From Streptomyces alfalfae (GTDB taxonomy: Bacteria; Actinomycetota; Actinomycetes; Streptomycetales; Streptomycetaceae): DNA of 64,000 bases. Both the position numbers and the translations under genes were made by a program. The notes below the pieces were generated by a model. The model searched no databases. It was not told the origin of the DNA and worked only from the letters and a program-made list of their open reading frames with translations. Shown one piece after another: positions 1 to 10,709 of this stretch (positions within the stretch are counted from its first letter, which is position 1; each line of letters starts with the position of its first letter). The stretch spans positions 296,446 through 360,445 of the forward strand of contig NZ_QEXM01000051.1 of NCBI RefSeq assembly GCF_004127445.1, given 5' to 3'.

Positions 1-60
1 GACGTGCTGCGGCAGGTCCTCGACCGGGTCGCGGCGGCCCGGCGCAACGGCGGCCGCTGA
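1..60 (+). CDS. C-terminal end of an unidentified protein (partial)
   Basis: An open frame enters from the left edge and ends at a TGA at 58-60. It encodes 19 residues, DVLRQVLDRVAAARRNGGR, which look like the end of an amphipathic helix with a basic tail. The piece is too short to assign to a family. It reads toward the terC transcription unit but is separated from it by a 280-bp leader region that carries its own riboswitch. Confidence 0.5.
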   Translation, partial: DVLRQVLDRVAAARRNGGR

Positions 61-190
61 GCCCGTGACCGGCGGCGGCTCCGTCACTCGTGGCGTTAAA
101 GCGACTTTGGCTACCTCCTGAGCAGGCTTTTTGGTTTTCGTTTGCCATCGCCTTTACCAAACCTTGGTTTTTCCCGTACTCTGGAGGCCG

Positions 191-299
191 CGGAGGGGAG
201 TACTCCCGGCTGCGACGTACCCGTCAATACGGACCGCCATCGGTCCCGGGGCGTCGGCCCGACCCACGGCACGGACCGTGCGGGTGGAGGAGACCTCCG
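191..299 (+). promoter_or_regulatory. yybP-ykoY-type (Mn2+) riboswitch in the terC leader
   Basis: The leader of the TerC gene contains the conserved blocks of the yybP-ykoY aptamer in the right order: GGGGAGTA at 196-203, CGTCAATACGG at 222-232, and GGAGACCTCC at 289-298. The closing stem forms between CGGAGG (191-196) and CCTCCG (294-299). Between the blocks lie G/C stems typical of the four-way junction. This family senses Mn2+ and commonly sits before TerC/Alx and MntP genes, which fits the downstream gene starting at 344. The AT-richer stretch 118-180 probably carries the promoter. Confidence 0.8.
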
Positions 300-343
300 G
301 CAGCGACGACGCTGATCAGTAGCCGTACGACGCCGGAGGCGCA

Positions 344-1351
344 GTGGACGTTTCAATGAACCTGTGGGTGCTGACCATTCTTGGTCTGTGTGCCCTGATC
401 GCGGTCGACTTCTTCATCGGGCGCAAGCCCCATGACGTGTCGATCAAGGAAGCCGGAGCCTGGACGATCGTCTGGATCGTCCTCGCGGCGCTCTTCGGCC
501 TCGGCCTGCTGGTAGCGGGCGAGAGCCAGGCGTCCGGCGAGTTCTTCGCGGGCTTCATCACCGAGAAGTCCCTGTCCGTGGACAACCTCTTCGTCTTCAT
601 CCTGATCATGGCGAAGTTCTCGGTGCCTACCCACCTCCAGCAGCGGGTGCTGCTGTTCGGTGTGCTGATAGCCCTGGTGCTGCGCGCGATATTCATCGCC
701 GCCGGCGCCGCGGTGATCGCCAACTTCTCCTGGGTCTTCTACATCTTCGGCGCGTTCCTGATCTACACCGCCTGGAAGCTCATCCAGGAGGCCCGTGCCG
801 ACGAGGAGGAAGAGGACTGGGAGGAGAACCGCCTCCTGAAGTCGGTCGAGAAGAAGTTCGGCGTCTCGGACCGGTACGAGGGCACGAAGCTGTTCATCAA
901 GAAGAACGGCAAGAAGATCATGACGCCCCTCATGGTCGTCATGCTCGCCATCGGCACCACCGACGTGCTCTTCGCGATGGACTCCATCCCCGCGATCTTC
1001 GGCCTCACCCAGGACCCGTACATCGTCTTCACGGCCAACGCCTTCGCCCTCATGGGTCTGCGGCAGCTCTACTTCCTCATCGGCGGACTGCTCAAGAAGC
1101 TGGTCCACCTGAGCTACGGCCTCTCGGTGATCCTCGGCTTCATCGGCGTGAAGCTCGTGCTGCACGCCCTGCACGAGTCCGGGGTGCACGTCCCCGAGAT
1201 CTCCATCCCGCTCTCGCTCTCGGTGATCTGCGGTGTCCTGGTGATCACCACGATCACCAGCCTCATCGCCTCCAAGAAGCAGGCGGCGAACGCCGCCGAG
1301 GAGCAGGCGGCGGAGGAGCAGGCCGAGTCCACGACCGCCGGCAGCAAGTAG
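344..1351 (+). CDS. TerC family integral membrane protein, probable Mn2+ exporter (Alx-like)
   Basis: A 335-residue polytopic membrane protein of the TerC family, whose E. coli member Alx exports manganese. The family hallmarks are present: EKSLSVDN at about 74-81 and TDVLFAMDSIPA at about 206-217, whose acidic residues in membrane helices are likely metal ligands. Hydrophobic helices occupy about 7-26, 40-59, 80-96, 103-125 and 131-147. A cytoplasmic acidic stretch (DEEEEDWEE, 153-161) follows. The GTG start follows GGAGG at 335-339. A Mn2+ riboswitch precedes the gene, which supports a role in manganese homeostasis rather than tellurite resistance. The exact substrate is inferred. Confidence 0.88.
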   Translation: MDVSMNLWVLTILGLCALIAVDFFIGRKPHDVSIKEAGAWTIVWIVLAALFGLGLLVAGESQASGEFFAGFITEKSLSVDNLFVFILIMAKFSVPTHLQQRVLLFGVLIALVLRAIFIAAGAAVIANFSWVFYIFGAFLIYTAWKLIQEARADEEEEDWEENRLLKSVEKKFGVSDRYEGTKLFIKKNGKKIMTPLMVVMLAIGTTDVLFAMDSIPAIFGLTQDPYIVFTANAFALMGLRQLYFLIGGLLKKLVHLSYGLSVILGFIGVKLVLHALHESGVHVPEISIPLSLSVICGVLVITTITSLIASKKQAANAAEEQAAEEQAESTTAGSK

Positions 1352-1396
1352 CGGCACCAAGTAGCGGCACCCAAGCGCCCGGGGCAGCATCGAGTC

Positions 1397-2497
1397 ATGG
1401 TCACTCGGCTCCGGGCGCTCGGCGCGCAGTGGACGACCGTCGTCCCGCTCCTCGCGGTCGTGCTCCTCGTCCTCACCTGGGGCCGCGACCTGCCCGGCGT
1501 CGTCGTCGCCGTGGTGACGCTGGTCCTCGCGGGAGCGGTGCTCTCCGCCGTCCACCACGCCGAGGTGATCGCCCACCGCGTCGGTGAGCCCTTCGGCTCA
1601 CTGGTCCTCGCCATCGCGGTGACCATCATCGAGGTGGCGCTGATCGTCACCCTCATGGCCGACGGCGGCGACAAGAGCTCCACCCTGGCCCGCGACACCG
1701 TCTTCGCCGCAGTGATGATCACCTGCAACGGCATCGTCGGGCTCTGCCTCCTGGTCGGCGCGCTCCGCCACCGCGTCGCCGTCTTCAACCCCGAGGGGAC
1801 CGGCGCGGCCCTCGCGACCGTCGCCACCCTGGCCACGCTCTGCCTGGTCCTGCCCGCGTTCACCACCACCAAGCAGGGCCCGGAGTTCTCGACCAGCCAG
1901 CTCACCTTCGCCGCGATCGCCGCGCTCGTCCTGTACGGGCTGTTCGTCTCGACCCAGACCGTGCGGCACCGCGACTACTTCCTGCCGCTCACCAAGCGGG
2001 GCGAGGTCATCGACTCCGACAGCCACGCCGAGGGCCCGTCCTCCCGGGCGGCCCTCACGAGCCTCGGGCTGCTCGGCCTGGCGCTGATCGGCGTGGTGGG
2101 CCTCGCCAAGGGCGTCTCGCCGACGATCGAGTCCGGGGTGGAGAGCGCCGGCATGCCGCATGCCGTCGTCGGCGTGATCATCGCCCTGCTCGTCCTGCTC
2201 CCCGAGACGATCGCGGCCGTGCGCGCCACCCGCAGGGACCGCGTGCAGACCAGCCTGAACCTCGCCCTCGGCTCGGCGATGGCCAGCATCGGGCTGACCA
2301 TCCCCGCCGTCGCGGTCGCCTCCGTATGGCTCTCGGGGCCGCTGGTGCTCGGCCTGAGCGCGACCCACATGATCCTGCTCGTCCTCACCGTGATCGTCGG
2401 CACGCTCACCGTCGTGCCGGGGCGGGCCACGCCGCTGCAGGGCGGCGTCCATCTGGTGCTGTTCGCCGCGTACCTGGAGCTGGCGATCACCCCGTAG
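1397..2497 (+). CDS. ChaA-like Ca2+(Na+)/H+ antiporter
   Basis: A 366-residue membrane protein with about eleven hydrophobic segments, arranged as two homologous halves typical of the cation/Ca2+ exchanger superfamily. The first alpha-repeat motif is GEPFGSLVLAIAVTIIEVAL (63-82). The second is the LPETIAAVRA segment followed by LGSAMASIGLTIP, near residues 268-305. Both contain the acidic residue needed for cation transport. ChaA-type proteins exchange Ca2+, Na+ or K+ for protons. The gene starts 45 bp after terC, so both may be read from the riboswitch-controlled promoter, making a cation-efflux unit. It is sometimes annotated as an ionic transporter of the y4hA type. Confidence 0.85.
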   Translation: MVTRLRALGAQWTTVVPLLAVVLLVLTWGRDLPGVVVAVVTLVLAGAVLSAVHHAEVIAHRVGEPFGSLVLAIAVTIIEVALIVTLMADGGDKSSTLARDTVFAAVMITCNGIVGLCLLVGALRHRVAVFNPEGTGAALATVATLATLCLVLPAFTTTKQGPEFSTSQLTFAAIAALVLYGLFVSTQTVRHRDYFLPLTKRGEVIDSDSHAEGPSSRAALTSLGLLGLALIGVVGLAKGVSPTIESGVESAGMPHAVVGVIIALLVLLPETIAAVRATRRDRVQTSLNLALGSAMASIGLTIPAVAVASVWLSGPLVLGLSATHMILLVLTVIVGTLTVVPGRATPLQGGVHLVLFAAYLELAITP

Positions 2498-2508
2498 GGG
2501 CGTGCGCG

Positions 2509-3567
2509 TCAGTAGGTGACCGTGACGCGCCGCGCGGGACCGTCGACCCGTACCGTGCCCCCGTAAGGGATCACCACCTGCGGGTCGGTGTGCCCGAGGT
2601 CCACGTCGAAGACCGCCATGGTCTCCGGCGCGTACGTCTCCAGCGCCCGCAGTACCGCCTCGCGCTGCTCACGCGCGTGTGCCGCCTTCGCCTCCGCGTC
2701 CAGCGGGCGGGCGAAGGACCAGGTCTTGGGGCGCCCCATGAGCAGCGCGGGGAAGCGGCGCAGCAGCCCGCGCTCGCCCATGGTGCGCAGAATGCGGAAC
2801 ACGTGTTCGGCGCTCATGAGTTCCTCGCTGGTCTCCAGGAACAGCACGCAGCCGTCGTACGCCGACGGATCCGGGGCGATCTCCCGGTCCGCCATCAGGT
2901 GCCAGGACAGGATCTCCAGCTCACCGCCCCAGGAGCGGCCCTCGACGACGCGCTCGGGACGGTGCCAGTGCCAGCCGCCGGCCGGTTCGGTGGGCGGCTC
3001 CCCGGCGAAGGACTCCGGGTCGTCCCAGGGCAGGTCGATGTCGCGGAAACGGTCGGCGGGGCGCAGCTCGTAGGGCCCGGAGGTGAAGAGCGCGGCGCGC
3101 AGGGAGTCGGCGGTCAGGGGCGCCATCGCGCCGGGGCGGCCGAGCTCGCACATGACGGACGAGCCGTGGTACCCGACCACGCCGCACTGCCAGAGGAAGG
3201 CGAGCAGGCTGGTGTTGTCGCTGTACCCGAAGAACGGCTTCGGATGGGCGCGGATCAACTCCCGGTCCAGGTACGGCAGCACGGTGATCTGGTCATCGCC
3301 TCCGATGCTCGCGATGACGGCCTTGACGGTCGGATCGGCGAACGCCGCGTGGATGTCGTCGGCCCGCTCCCGGGGCGTCGAGCCCATCTTCCGCGTCGCG
3401 GGGTACTCGACGGGGTCGAGGCCGAATTCCTCCTTGAGGCGTCGCAGGCCCAGCTCGTGGGGGAGCGGGAAGAGGCCGGGGAGACCGCTGGAGGGAGAGA
3501 TCACGGCGACGCGATCGCCCGGGGAGGGCTTGGGCGGGTACACGGGTTCGACGGATTCGGAGATCAT
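2509..3567 (-). CDS. S66 family serine peptidase (LD-carboxypeptidase / MccF-like)
   Basis: A 352-residue protein of the S66 peptidase family, which includes LD-carboxypeptidases that trim the L-Lys/DAP-D-Ala bond of recycled muropeptides and MccF, which cleaves microcin C. The nucleophile lies in GYSDN (Ser116), a Glu follows in LFLETSEE near residue 245, and the catalytic His is in DLGHTDP (His326), giving the Ser-Glu-His triad. No signal peptide is seen, so it is cytoplasmic. The length and the VIPYGG C-terminal block look closer to the MccF branch. Convergent with the antiporter gene and divergent from aroQ. Confidence 0.85.
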   Translation of the reverse strand: MISESVEPVYPPKPSPGDRVAVISPSSGLPGLFPLPHELGLRRLKEEFGLDPVEYPATRKMGSTPRERADDIHAAFADPTVKAVIASIGGDDQITVLPYLDRELIRAHPKPFFGYSDNTSLLAFLWQCGVVGYHGSSVMCELGRPGAMAPLTADSLRAALFTSGPYELRPADRFRDIDLPWDDPESFAGEPPTEPAGGWHWHRPERVVEGRSWGGELEILSWHLMADREIAPDPSAYDGCVLFLETSEELMSAEHVFRILRTMGERGLLRRFPALLMGRPKTWSFARPLDAEAKAAHAREQREAVLRALETYAPETMAVFDVDLGHTDPQVVIPYGGTVRVDGPARRVTVTY

Positions 3568-3643
3568 GGCGAGCAGCGTAGGGCTCCACCGGTGTCAGGA
3601 ACACCCGGGTTCCGGTGCGCGGGAGGCGTGATAGACCTCCTGC

Positions 3644-4117
3644 ATGACCCTCAGTACCCGCAGCCTCGCCACCGCGCCGATCATGGTCCTCAACGGTCCG
3701 AACCTGAACCTCCTCGGGCGCCGTCAGCCCGAGATCTACGGCACCGACACCCTCGCGGACGTCGAGGCCCTGTGCGCCGAGGCGGCCGCGGCGCACGGCG
3801 GCAGCGTGGACCTGCGGCAGAGCAACCACGAGGGCGAGCTGGTCGACTGGATCCACGAGGCGCGCGAGCACCACGCGGGGATCGTCATCAACCCGGCGGC
3901 CTACTCCCACACCTCGGTGGCGATCCTGGACGCGCTCAACACCTGCGACGGCCTGCCCGTGGTGGAGGTGCACATCTCCAACATCCACCAGCGGGAGGCC
4001 TTCCGGCACCACAGCTATGTGTCGCAGCGCGCCGACGGGGTCATCGCGGGCTGCGGTGTCCAGGGGTACGTGTTCGCGGTGCAGCGGGTGGCGGCGCTGG
4101 TCTCCGCGAAGGCGTGA
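3644..4117 (+). CDS. aroQ: 3-dehydroquinate dehydratase, type II
   Basis: Converts 3-dehydroquinate to 3-dehydroshikimate in the shikimate pathway, or in quinate catabolism, through an enolate mechanism. The 157-residue length and sequence are typical of the dodecameric type II enzyme. LNGPNLNLLGRR is at 16-27, the catalytic Tyr is Y32 in PEIYG with Arg27 beside it, INPAAYSHTSVA (82-93) binds substrate, and the catalytic His is H110 in VEVHISN. The other shikimate genes are not nearby, so this may be the sole type II enzyme or a dedicated copy. Confidence 0.95.
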   Translation: MTLSTRSLATAPIMVLNGPNLNLLGRRQPEIYGTDTLADVEALCAEAAAAHGGSVDLRQSNHEGELVDWIHEAREHHAGIVINPAAYSHTSVAILDALNTCDGLPVVEVHISNIHQREAFRHHSYVSQRADGVIAGCGVQGYVFAVQRVAALVSAKA

Positions 4118-4151
4118 GGCCCGCCTCCGGGGTCACCGGCGCCGCCTCGGC

Positions 4152-4817
4152 TCACCAGCCGCGGGCGCGCCACTCGCCGAGGTGCGGCCGCTCGGCGCCC
4201 AGGGTCGTGTCGCTGCCGTGGCCCGGGTAGACCCAGGTCTCGTCGGACAGCGTCCCGAAGATCTTCGTCTCGACGTCGCCGAGGAGGCTCGCGAAGGCCG
4301 CGGGGTCGTTCCGGGTGTTGCCGACGCCGCCGGGGAAGAGGCAGTCGCCGGTGAAGACGTGCGCGTGGCCGTGCGGGTCGTCGTAGACCAGCGCGATCGA
4401 GCCCGGCGTGTGGCCCACCAGGTGGCGGGCGGTGAGCTCGACCCGGCCCACACGGATCGTGTCGCCGTCGTCGACGGGGACGTCCGTCGGCACCGGGATG
4501 CCCTCGGCGTCCGCGCGGCCCGCGTACGTCCGCGCGCCGGTCGCCGCGACGACGGCGGCCAGCGCCTGCCAGTGGTCGCCGTGCTGGTGCGTGGTGACGA
4601 CGGACGCGATGCCGTCGTCGCCGATGAGGGTCAGCAACGTCTCGGCGTCGTTCGCCGCGTCGATCAGGAGCTGCTCGCCGGTGGCCCGGCAGCGCAGCAG
4701 ATAGGCGTTGTTGTCCATCGGCCCGACCGCGACCTTCGAGATCATGAGGTCCGGCAGCTCGTGCACATCCGCGGGTCCGCCGACCTTCACCGCTCCGCTG
4801 TACGTCATGTGCGTCAC
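4152..4817 (-). CDS. MBL-fold metallo-hydrolase (glyoxalase II-like)
   Basis: A 221-residue metallo-beta-lactamase-fold protein. The metal-binding motif HQHGDH is at 77-82. Further ligands are in LVGHTPGS (near 134), FTGDCLFPGG (near 155) and YPGHG (near 197), the spacing seen in hydroxyacylglutathione hydrolases and related thioesterases. In actinobacteria the thiol would be mycothiol rather than glutathione. It lies one base after the end of a mycothiol-dependent isomerase-family gene on the same strand, which supports a thiol-linked role. The substrate is not known. Confidence 0.85.
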   Translation of the reverse strand: MTHMTYSGAVKVGGPADVHELPDLMISKVAVGPMDNNAYLLRCRATGEQLLIDAANDAETLLTLIGDDGIASVVTTHQHGDHWQALAAVVAATGARTYAGRADAEGIPVPTDVPVDDGDTIRVGRVELTARHLVGHTPGSIALVYDDPHGHAHVFTGDCLFPGGVGNTRNDPAAFASLLGDVETKIFGTLSDETWVYPGHGSDTTLGAERPHLGEWRARGW

Positions 4818-4818
4818 C

Positions 4819-5502
4819 CTATAGCGGCGGAAGGGAGGGCAGGAGGCCCCCTTCGGCCGTCAGGGCGGAGCCGTCACGGCGGCCGGCGAGCCAGCCGACC
4901 AGGTCCGGCGCGGCGCCCGAGACGGTGACCTCCGGTTCCCCCGCCCTGCCCGTGCTCCACGCGTGCGTGCCGTCCGTGACGCGGGTGGGCGGCACGTCGG
5001 AGTTCCCCGAGAAGCGCGCGGTGAGGAAGGCGGTCTCGCGCCGCACGAACTCCGTCGGCAGGTCTTCGAGCTCGTACCCGATGCCGAGGTCCACGTGGTG
5101 CAGCTCCACCTCCACCCAGCGGCGGAACGGGACCCGGGAGGCCGAGTCGGTGACGCCGTTGCGCAGGGTGATGGTGCGGGACCAGTCGGCGGGGAGCGCG
5201 GCCTGCGCCTCGAAGCGGGCCATGGACTCGCGGACGTCGTCGAGCTGCTCCGCGAGCGGCCGCGGGGCGTCGCGCTCGATGTCGCTGTCGCGCTGCCGCG
5301 CGCTCTCGTACATGGGCCGTTCGGCCAGGACGTTGACCAGGGCGTCCGCGTTCCGTGCCAGATGGGCGAGGACGTGGCCGCGGGTCCAGCCGGGGAGCCG
5401 TGACGGCTCGGCGATCGAATCGTTGTTCAGTTTCGACGCTGCGCTGAGCAGCCGGTCGGTCGCGTCACGTACAGACGCCAGGTCGCGCACATGATCAATC
5501 AT
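4819..5502 (-). CDS. maleylpyruvate isomerase-family, mycothiol-dependent enzyme
   Basis: A 227-residue protein of the DinB/MDMPI fold. The N-terminal helical domain has the metal-binding pattern of mycothiol-dependent maleylpyruvate isomerase: His47 in RGHVLAHLARN, then Glu131 and His135 in VEVELHHVDLG. The ATG at 5502 is chosen because the open frame further upstream lacks family similarity and runs into the uvrA control region. The family includes isomerases and S-transferases using mycothiol, and the specific substrate cannot be read from sequence. The MBL-fold gene follows at once, suggesting a two-gene unit. Confidence 0.82.
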   Translation of the reverse strand: MIDHVRDLASVRDATDRLLSAASKLNNDSIAEPSRLPGWTRGHVLAHLARNADALVNVLAERPMYESARQRDSDIERDAPRPLAEQLDDVRESMARFEAQAALPADWSRTITLRNGVTDSASRVPFRRWVEVELHHVDLGIGYELEDLPTEFVRRETAFLTARFSGNSDVPPTRVTDGTHAWSTGRAGEPEVTVSGAAPDLVGWLAGRRDGSALTAEGGLLPSLPPL

Positions 5503-5559
5503 GCGCCCGACGATAGCTGGGTCACACGTTCGGGTGAAGGCTCCTGGATACAGCGCTAA

Positions 5560-5575
5560 TCGAATGTACGTGCTA
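5560..5575 (+). promoter_or_regulatory. candidate LexA (SOS) box upstream of uvrA
   Basis: TCGAATGTACGTGCTA matches the actinobacterial/Gram-positive LexA operator TCGAAC-N4-GTTCGA at 9 of 12 fixed positions with the exact 4-base spacer. It lies about 155 bp before the uvrA start in the uvrA/mycothiol-enzyme divergent region. The right half is degenerate, so the call is tentative. Confidence 0.4.
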
Positions 5576-5729
5576 TATGGTCGAGGGCGGCATCGGGCAT
5601 TCTTCACGGTCCCGGTTTGTTGTGTACGTGGAACCAGGGAAGCAGCCCGGCGTTGTCAGTGGCTCGCCCTACTCTGTGAAAGACGGGGTTCAGCCCCTGT
5701 CACTTCTCTCAAGAAAGGTGCGGACCGGC

Positions 5730-8789
<3,060 letters not shown>

Positions 8790-8803
8790 GGCCGAGAAAA
8801 GCG

Positions 8804-8842
8804 GCGCCCCGCTCCCACGGTGCACTCCGGGGAGCGGGGCGC
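8804..8842 (+). terminator. uvrA terminator hairpin
   Basis: A 13-bp perfect stem, GCGCCCCGCTCCC (8804-8816) pairing with 8830-8842, starts 14 bp after the uvrA stop codon. No long U tract follows, as is usual in Streptomyces. Confidence 0.75.
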
Positions 8843-8901
8843 TCCGCGTTCTCTCGTCCGGCGGCCCCGGCCGCGGTCGGCCGGGCCCTCTGCCGGTACG
8901 C

Positions 8902-9139
8902 ATGGAACGTGAGGGCCCCCTGCGCGCCGGACGTGCGGGCCTCGTCACCACCGTGGTGCTCTCCCGCTCCGCCGTGCGGAACGCCGTCGACGGGCCCACC
9001 GCCCGTGCCCTCGCAGACGCCTTCCGCGCCGTGCGGAGCCTTCGACGCCGACTCCGGGGCCGCCGGCGCCGTGCACCGGGGCGAGGGCGGCGCCTGCCGG
9101 GCGGGCGCGGACCTCAAGGCCTTCGCCACCCCCGACGGG
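8902..9139 (+). pseudogene. enoyl-CoA hydratase/isomerase remnant, frameshifted and truncated
   Basis: The first frame reads MEREGPLRAGRAGLVTTVVL, then SRSAVRNAVDGPTARALADA and FRAV, a good match to the N-terminus of crotonase-family enzymes. At about 9031-9036 similarity moves to the next frame and continues as GAFDADSGAAGAVH, then EGGACRAGADLKAFATPDG, which includes the family's CAGADLK oxyanion-hole region (here CRAGADLK). The fragment then stops against the 3' end of the convergent PfkB gene. Only about 80 of the usual 250-260 residues remain, so both a frameshift and loss of the C-terminal two thirds are evident. Confidence 0.7.
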
Positions 9140-10066
9140 TCAGCCGAGCTCCCTCGCGTACGGTGGCTCCGCGCCGGCCCGTGAGCAGGTGATCGCCGCC
9201 GCGCGGGCCGCGAAGCGCAGGACGGCCTCCCAGCCCCCCGCGTCCAGCCCGCGCAGGGCGTCCGCCGAGAGCGCGTCCCGTTCCGCGAGGCCGTGCAGGA
9301 GCGCCGCGTTGACCGTGTCGCCCGCGCCGATCGTGTCCACCACGTCGACCCGCTCGCCGGGCACGCGCAGCTCCGAGCCGTCCCGGGTGTACAGGGAGAG
9401 GCCGTCGCCGCCGCGCGTGACGACCACGGCCGCAGGCCCGTGGGACAGCCACTCGTGCGGGGTGCCGCCCAGCCAGTCGGCGTCCTCCTGCGACAGCTTG
9501 AGCAGGGTGACCGAGGGCAGCCAGCTCGTGAAGCGCGCGCGGTAGGCGTCGGCGTCGGGGATGAGCGCGGCGCGCACATTGGGGTCGAGCGCGGTGAAGA
9601 CCCCGCTCGCCGCCGCGCGCCGCAGCAGCTCCTCGTACGCGCTCGCGCCCGGTTCGAGGACCAGTGAGCAGGTGCCGAACGACATGGCCCGCACGCCGTC
9701 GGGGAGCCGCGCGGGGGCGGTGAACAGCCGGTCGGCCGTGCCCTCGACGTAGAAGGAGTACCCGGCGGAGCCGTCCTCGCCGATCGAGGCGACGGCGAGC
9801 GTCGTCGGCTCGGGGCCGCGCTGCACATACGCGAGTCCGACCCCGGCCGCCCGCAGCCCGTCGAGCAGCGCCTCGCCGAAGGTGTCCCGCGAGACGCGGG
9901 AGCAGAACGCCACGGGTGAGCCGAGGCGGCCGAGCGCCACCGCCGTGTTGTACGGGCCGCCGCCGAGGCGCGGCGCGAGGTCGGGCAGGGCGGCGCGGCC
10001 GTCGGGGGCGCGGCCCGCCTCTTGCGGCACGAGGTCGATCAGGGCCTCTCCGGCGACGACGATCAC
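9140..10066 (-). CDS. PfkB-family carbohydrate kinase (fructokinase/ribokinase-like)
   Basis: A 308-residue sugar kinase. The N-terminal GEALIDLVP and the glycine-rich GGGPYNTAVALGRLG (35-49) are PfkB signature 1. DTIGAGDTVNAALL near 246-259 is signature 2, with the catalytic base Asp250. Proteins of this type phosphorylate fructose, ribose or related sugars. GEALIDLVP is common in fructokinases, so fructokinase is the best guess. The gene is convergent with the crotonase remnant, and its 3' end coincides with the point where that remnant is cut off. Confidence 0.85.
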   Translation of the reverse strand: MIVVAGEALIDLVPQEAGRAPDGRAALPDLAPRLGGGPYNTAVALGRLGSPVAFCSRVSRDTFGEALLDGLRAAGVGLAYVQRGPEPTTLAVASIGEDGSAGYSFYVEGTADRLFTAPARLPDGVRAMSFGTCSLVLEPGASAYEELLRRAAASGVFTALDPNVRAALIPDADAYRARFTSWLPSVTLLKLSQEDADWLGGTPHEWLSHGPAAVVVTRGGDGLSLYTRDGSELRVPGERVDVVDTIGAGDTVNAALLHGLAERDALSADALRGLDAGGWEAVLRFAARAAAITCSRAGAEPPYARELG

Positions 10067-10267
10067 GGGCGGTTCCTTCCGGGCGCTGCCTTGGCTGGGC
10101 TCGGGCGGCGCGGCACGCGAGCCCGGCGTTGCGCACAGGCTAGGCGGTGCGCGGCCCCGCGACGGCAGGCGGGCAGCATTCGGTCACGCCCGCGCCCGAC
10201 CCGGTCGCGGCCTCCCGCACCGGTATGGTCTGATCCGTCACCGATGCCCCTGACCAGTGGAGACGCC

Positions 10268-10690
10268 ATGTCCGGCACGCCCCCCGCCCGCCGCACCGTG
10301 CTGCGGGCCGCCGCACTCGCCCCGGCCGTCGGGCTCGGGCTCACCGCCTGCTCGTCCGGTGAGGGCGGGTCGAATCGCTCGGCGCCGACCGCTCCGGTGG
10401 ACCTGGGCGCGTCGGACGACGTGAAGGTGGGCGGCTCGAAGCTGTACACGGACCAGCGCGTGGTCGTCAGCCGGATCTCCGAGGACGAGTACAAGGCGTA
10501 CAGCTCGATCTGCACGCACGCGCGGTGCCCGATCAACAAGCTGGAGGGGCACAAGCTGATCTGCCAGTGCCACGGCAGCCAGTTCGACGCCACCAACGGC
10601 AAGGTGCTGCACGAGCCCGCCGTCAGCCCGCTGCCCGAGCTGTCGGTGAAGGTGGAGAACGGCAAGCTCGTCGCGGGCCCGGAGGCCTAG
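10268..10690 (+). CDS. Tat-exported Rieske [2Fe-2S] lipoprotein
   Basis: A 140-residue protein with a twin-arginine-like signal (ARRTVLRAAALAPAVG) and a lipobox LTAC, so Cys28 is the likely lipidated residue. The Rieske cluster ligands are C82/H84 in CTHARCP and C99/H102 in CQCHGS. C87 and C101 match the disulfide of bc1-type Rieske proteins, suggesting a fairly high-potential cluster. The ATG at 10268 follows GGAG at 10259-10262, and the upstream frame is not needed. It stands alone, with no oxidase or bc1 genes beside it, so its electron partner is unknown. Confidence 0.88.
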   Translation: MSGTPPARRTVLRAAALAPAVGLGLTACSSGEGGSNRSAPTAPVDLGASDDVKVGGSKLYTDQRVVVSRISEDEYKAYSSICTHARCPINKLEGHKLICQCHGSQFDATNGKVLHEPAVSPLPELSVKVENGKLVAGPEA

Positions 10691-10709
10691 CCTCCGCCGA
10701 ACGCCCCAA

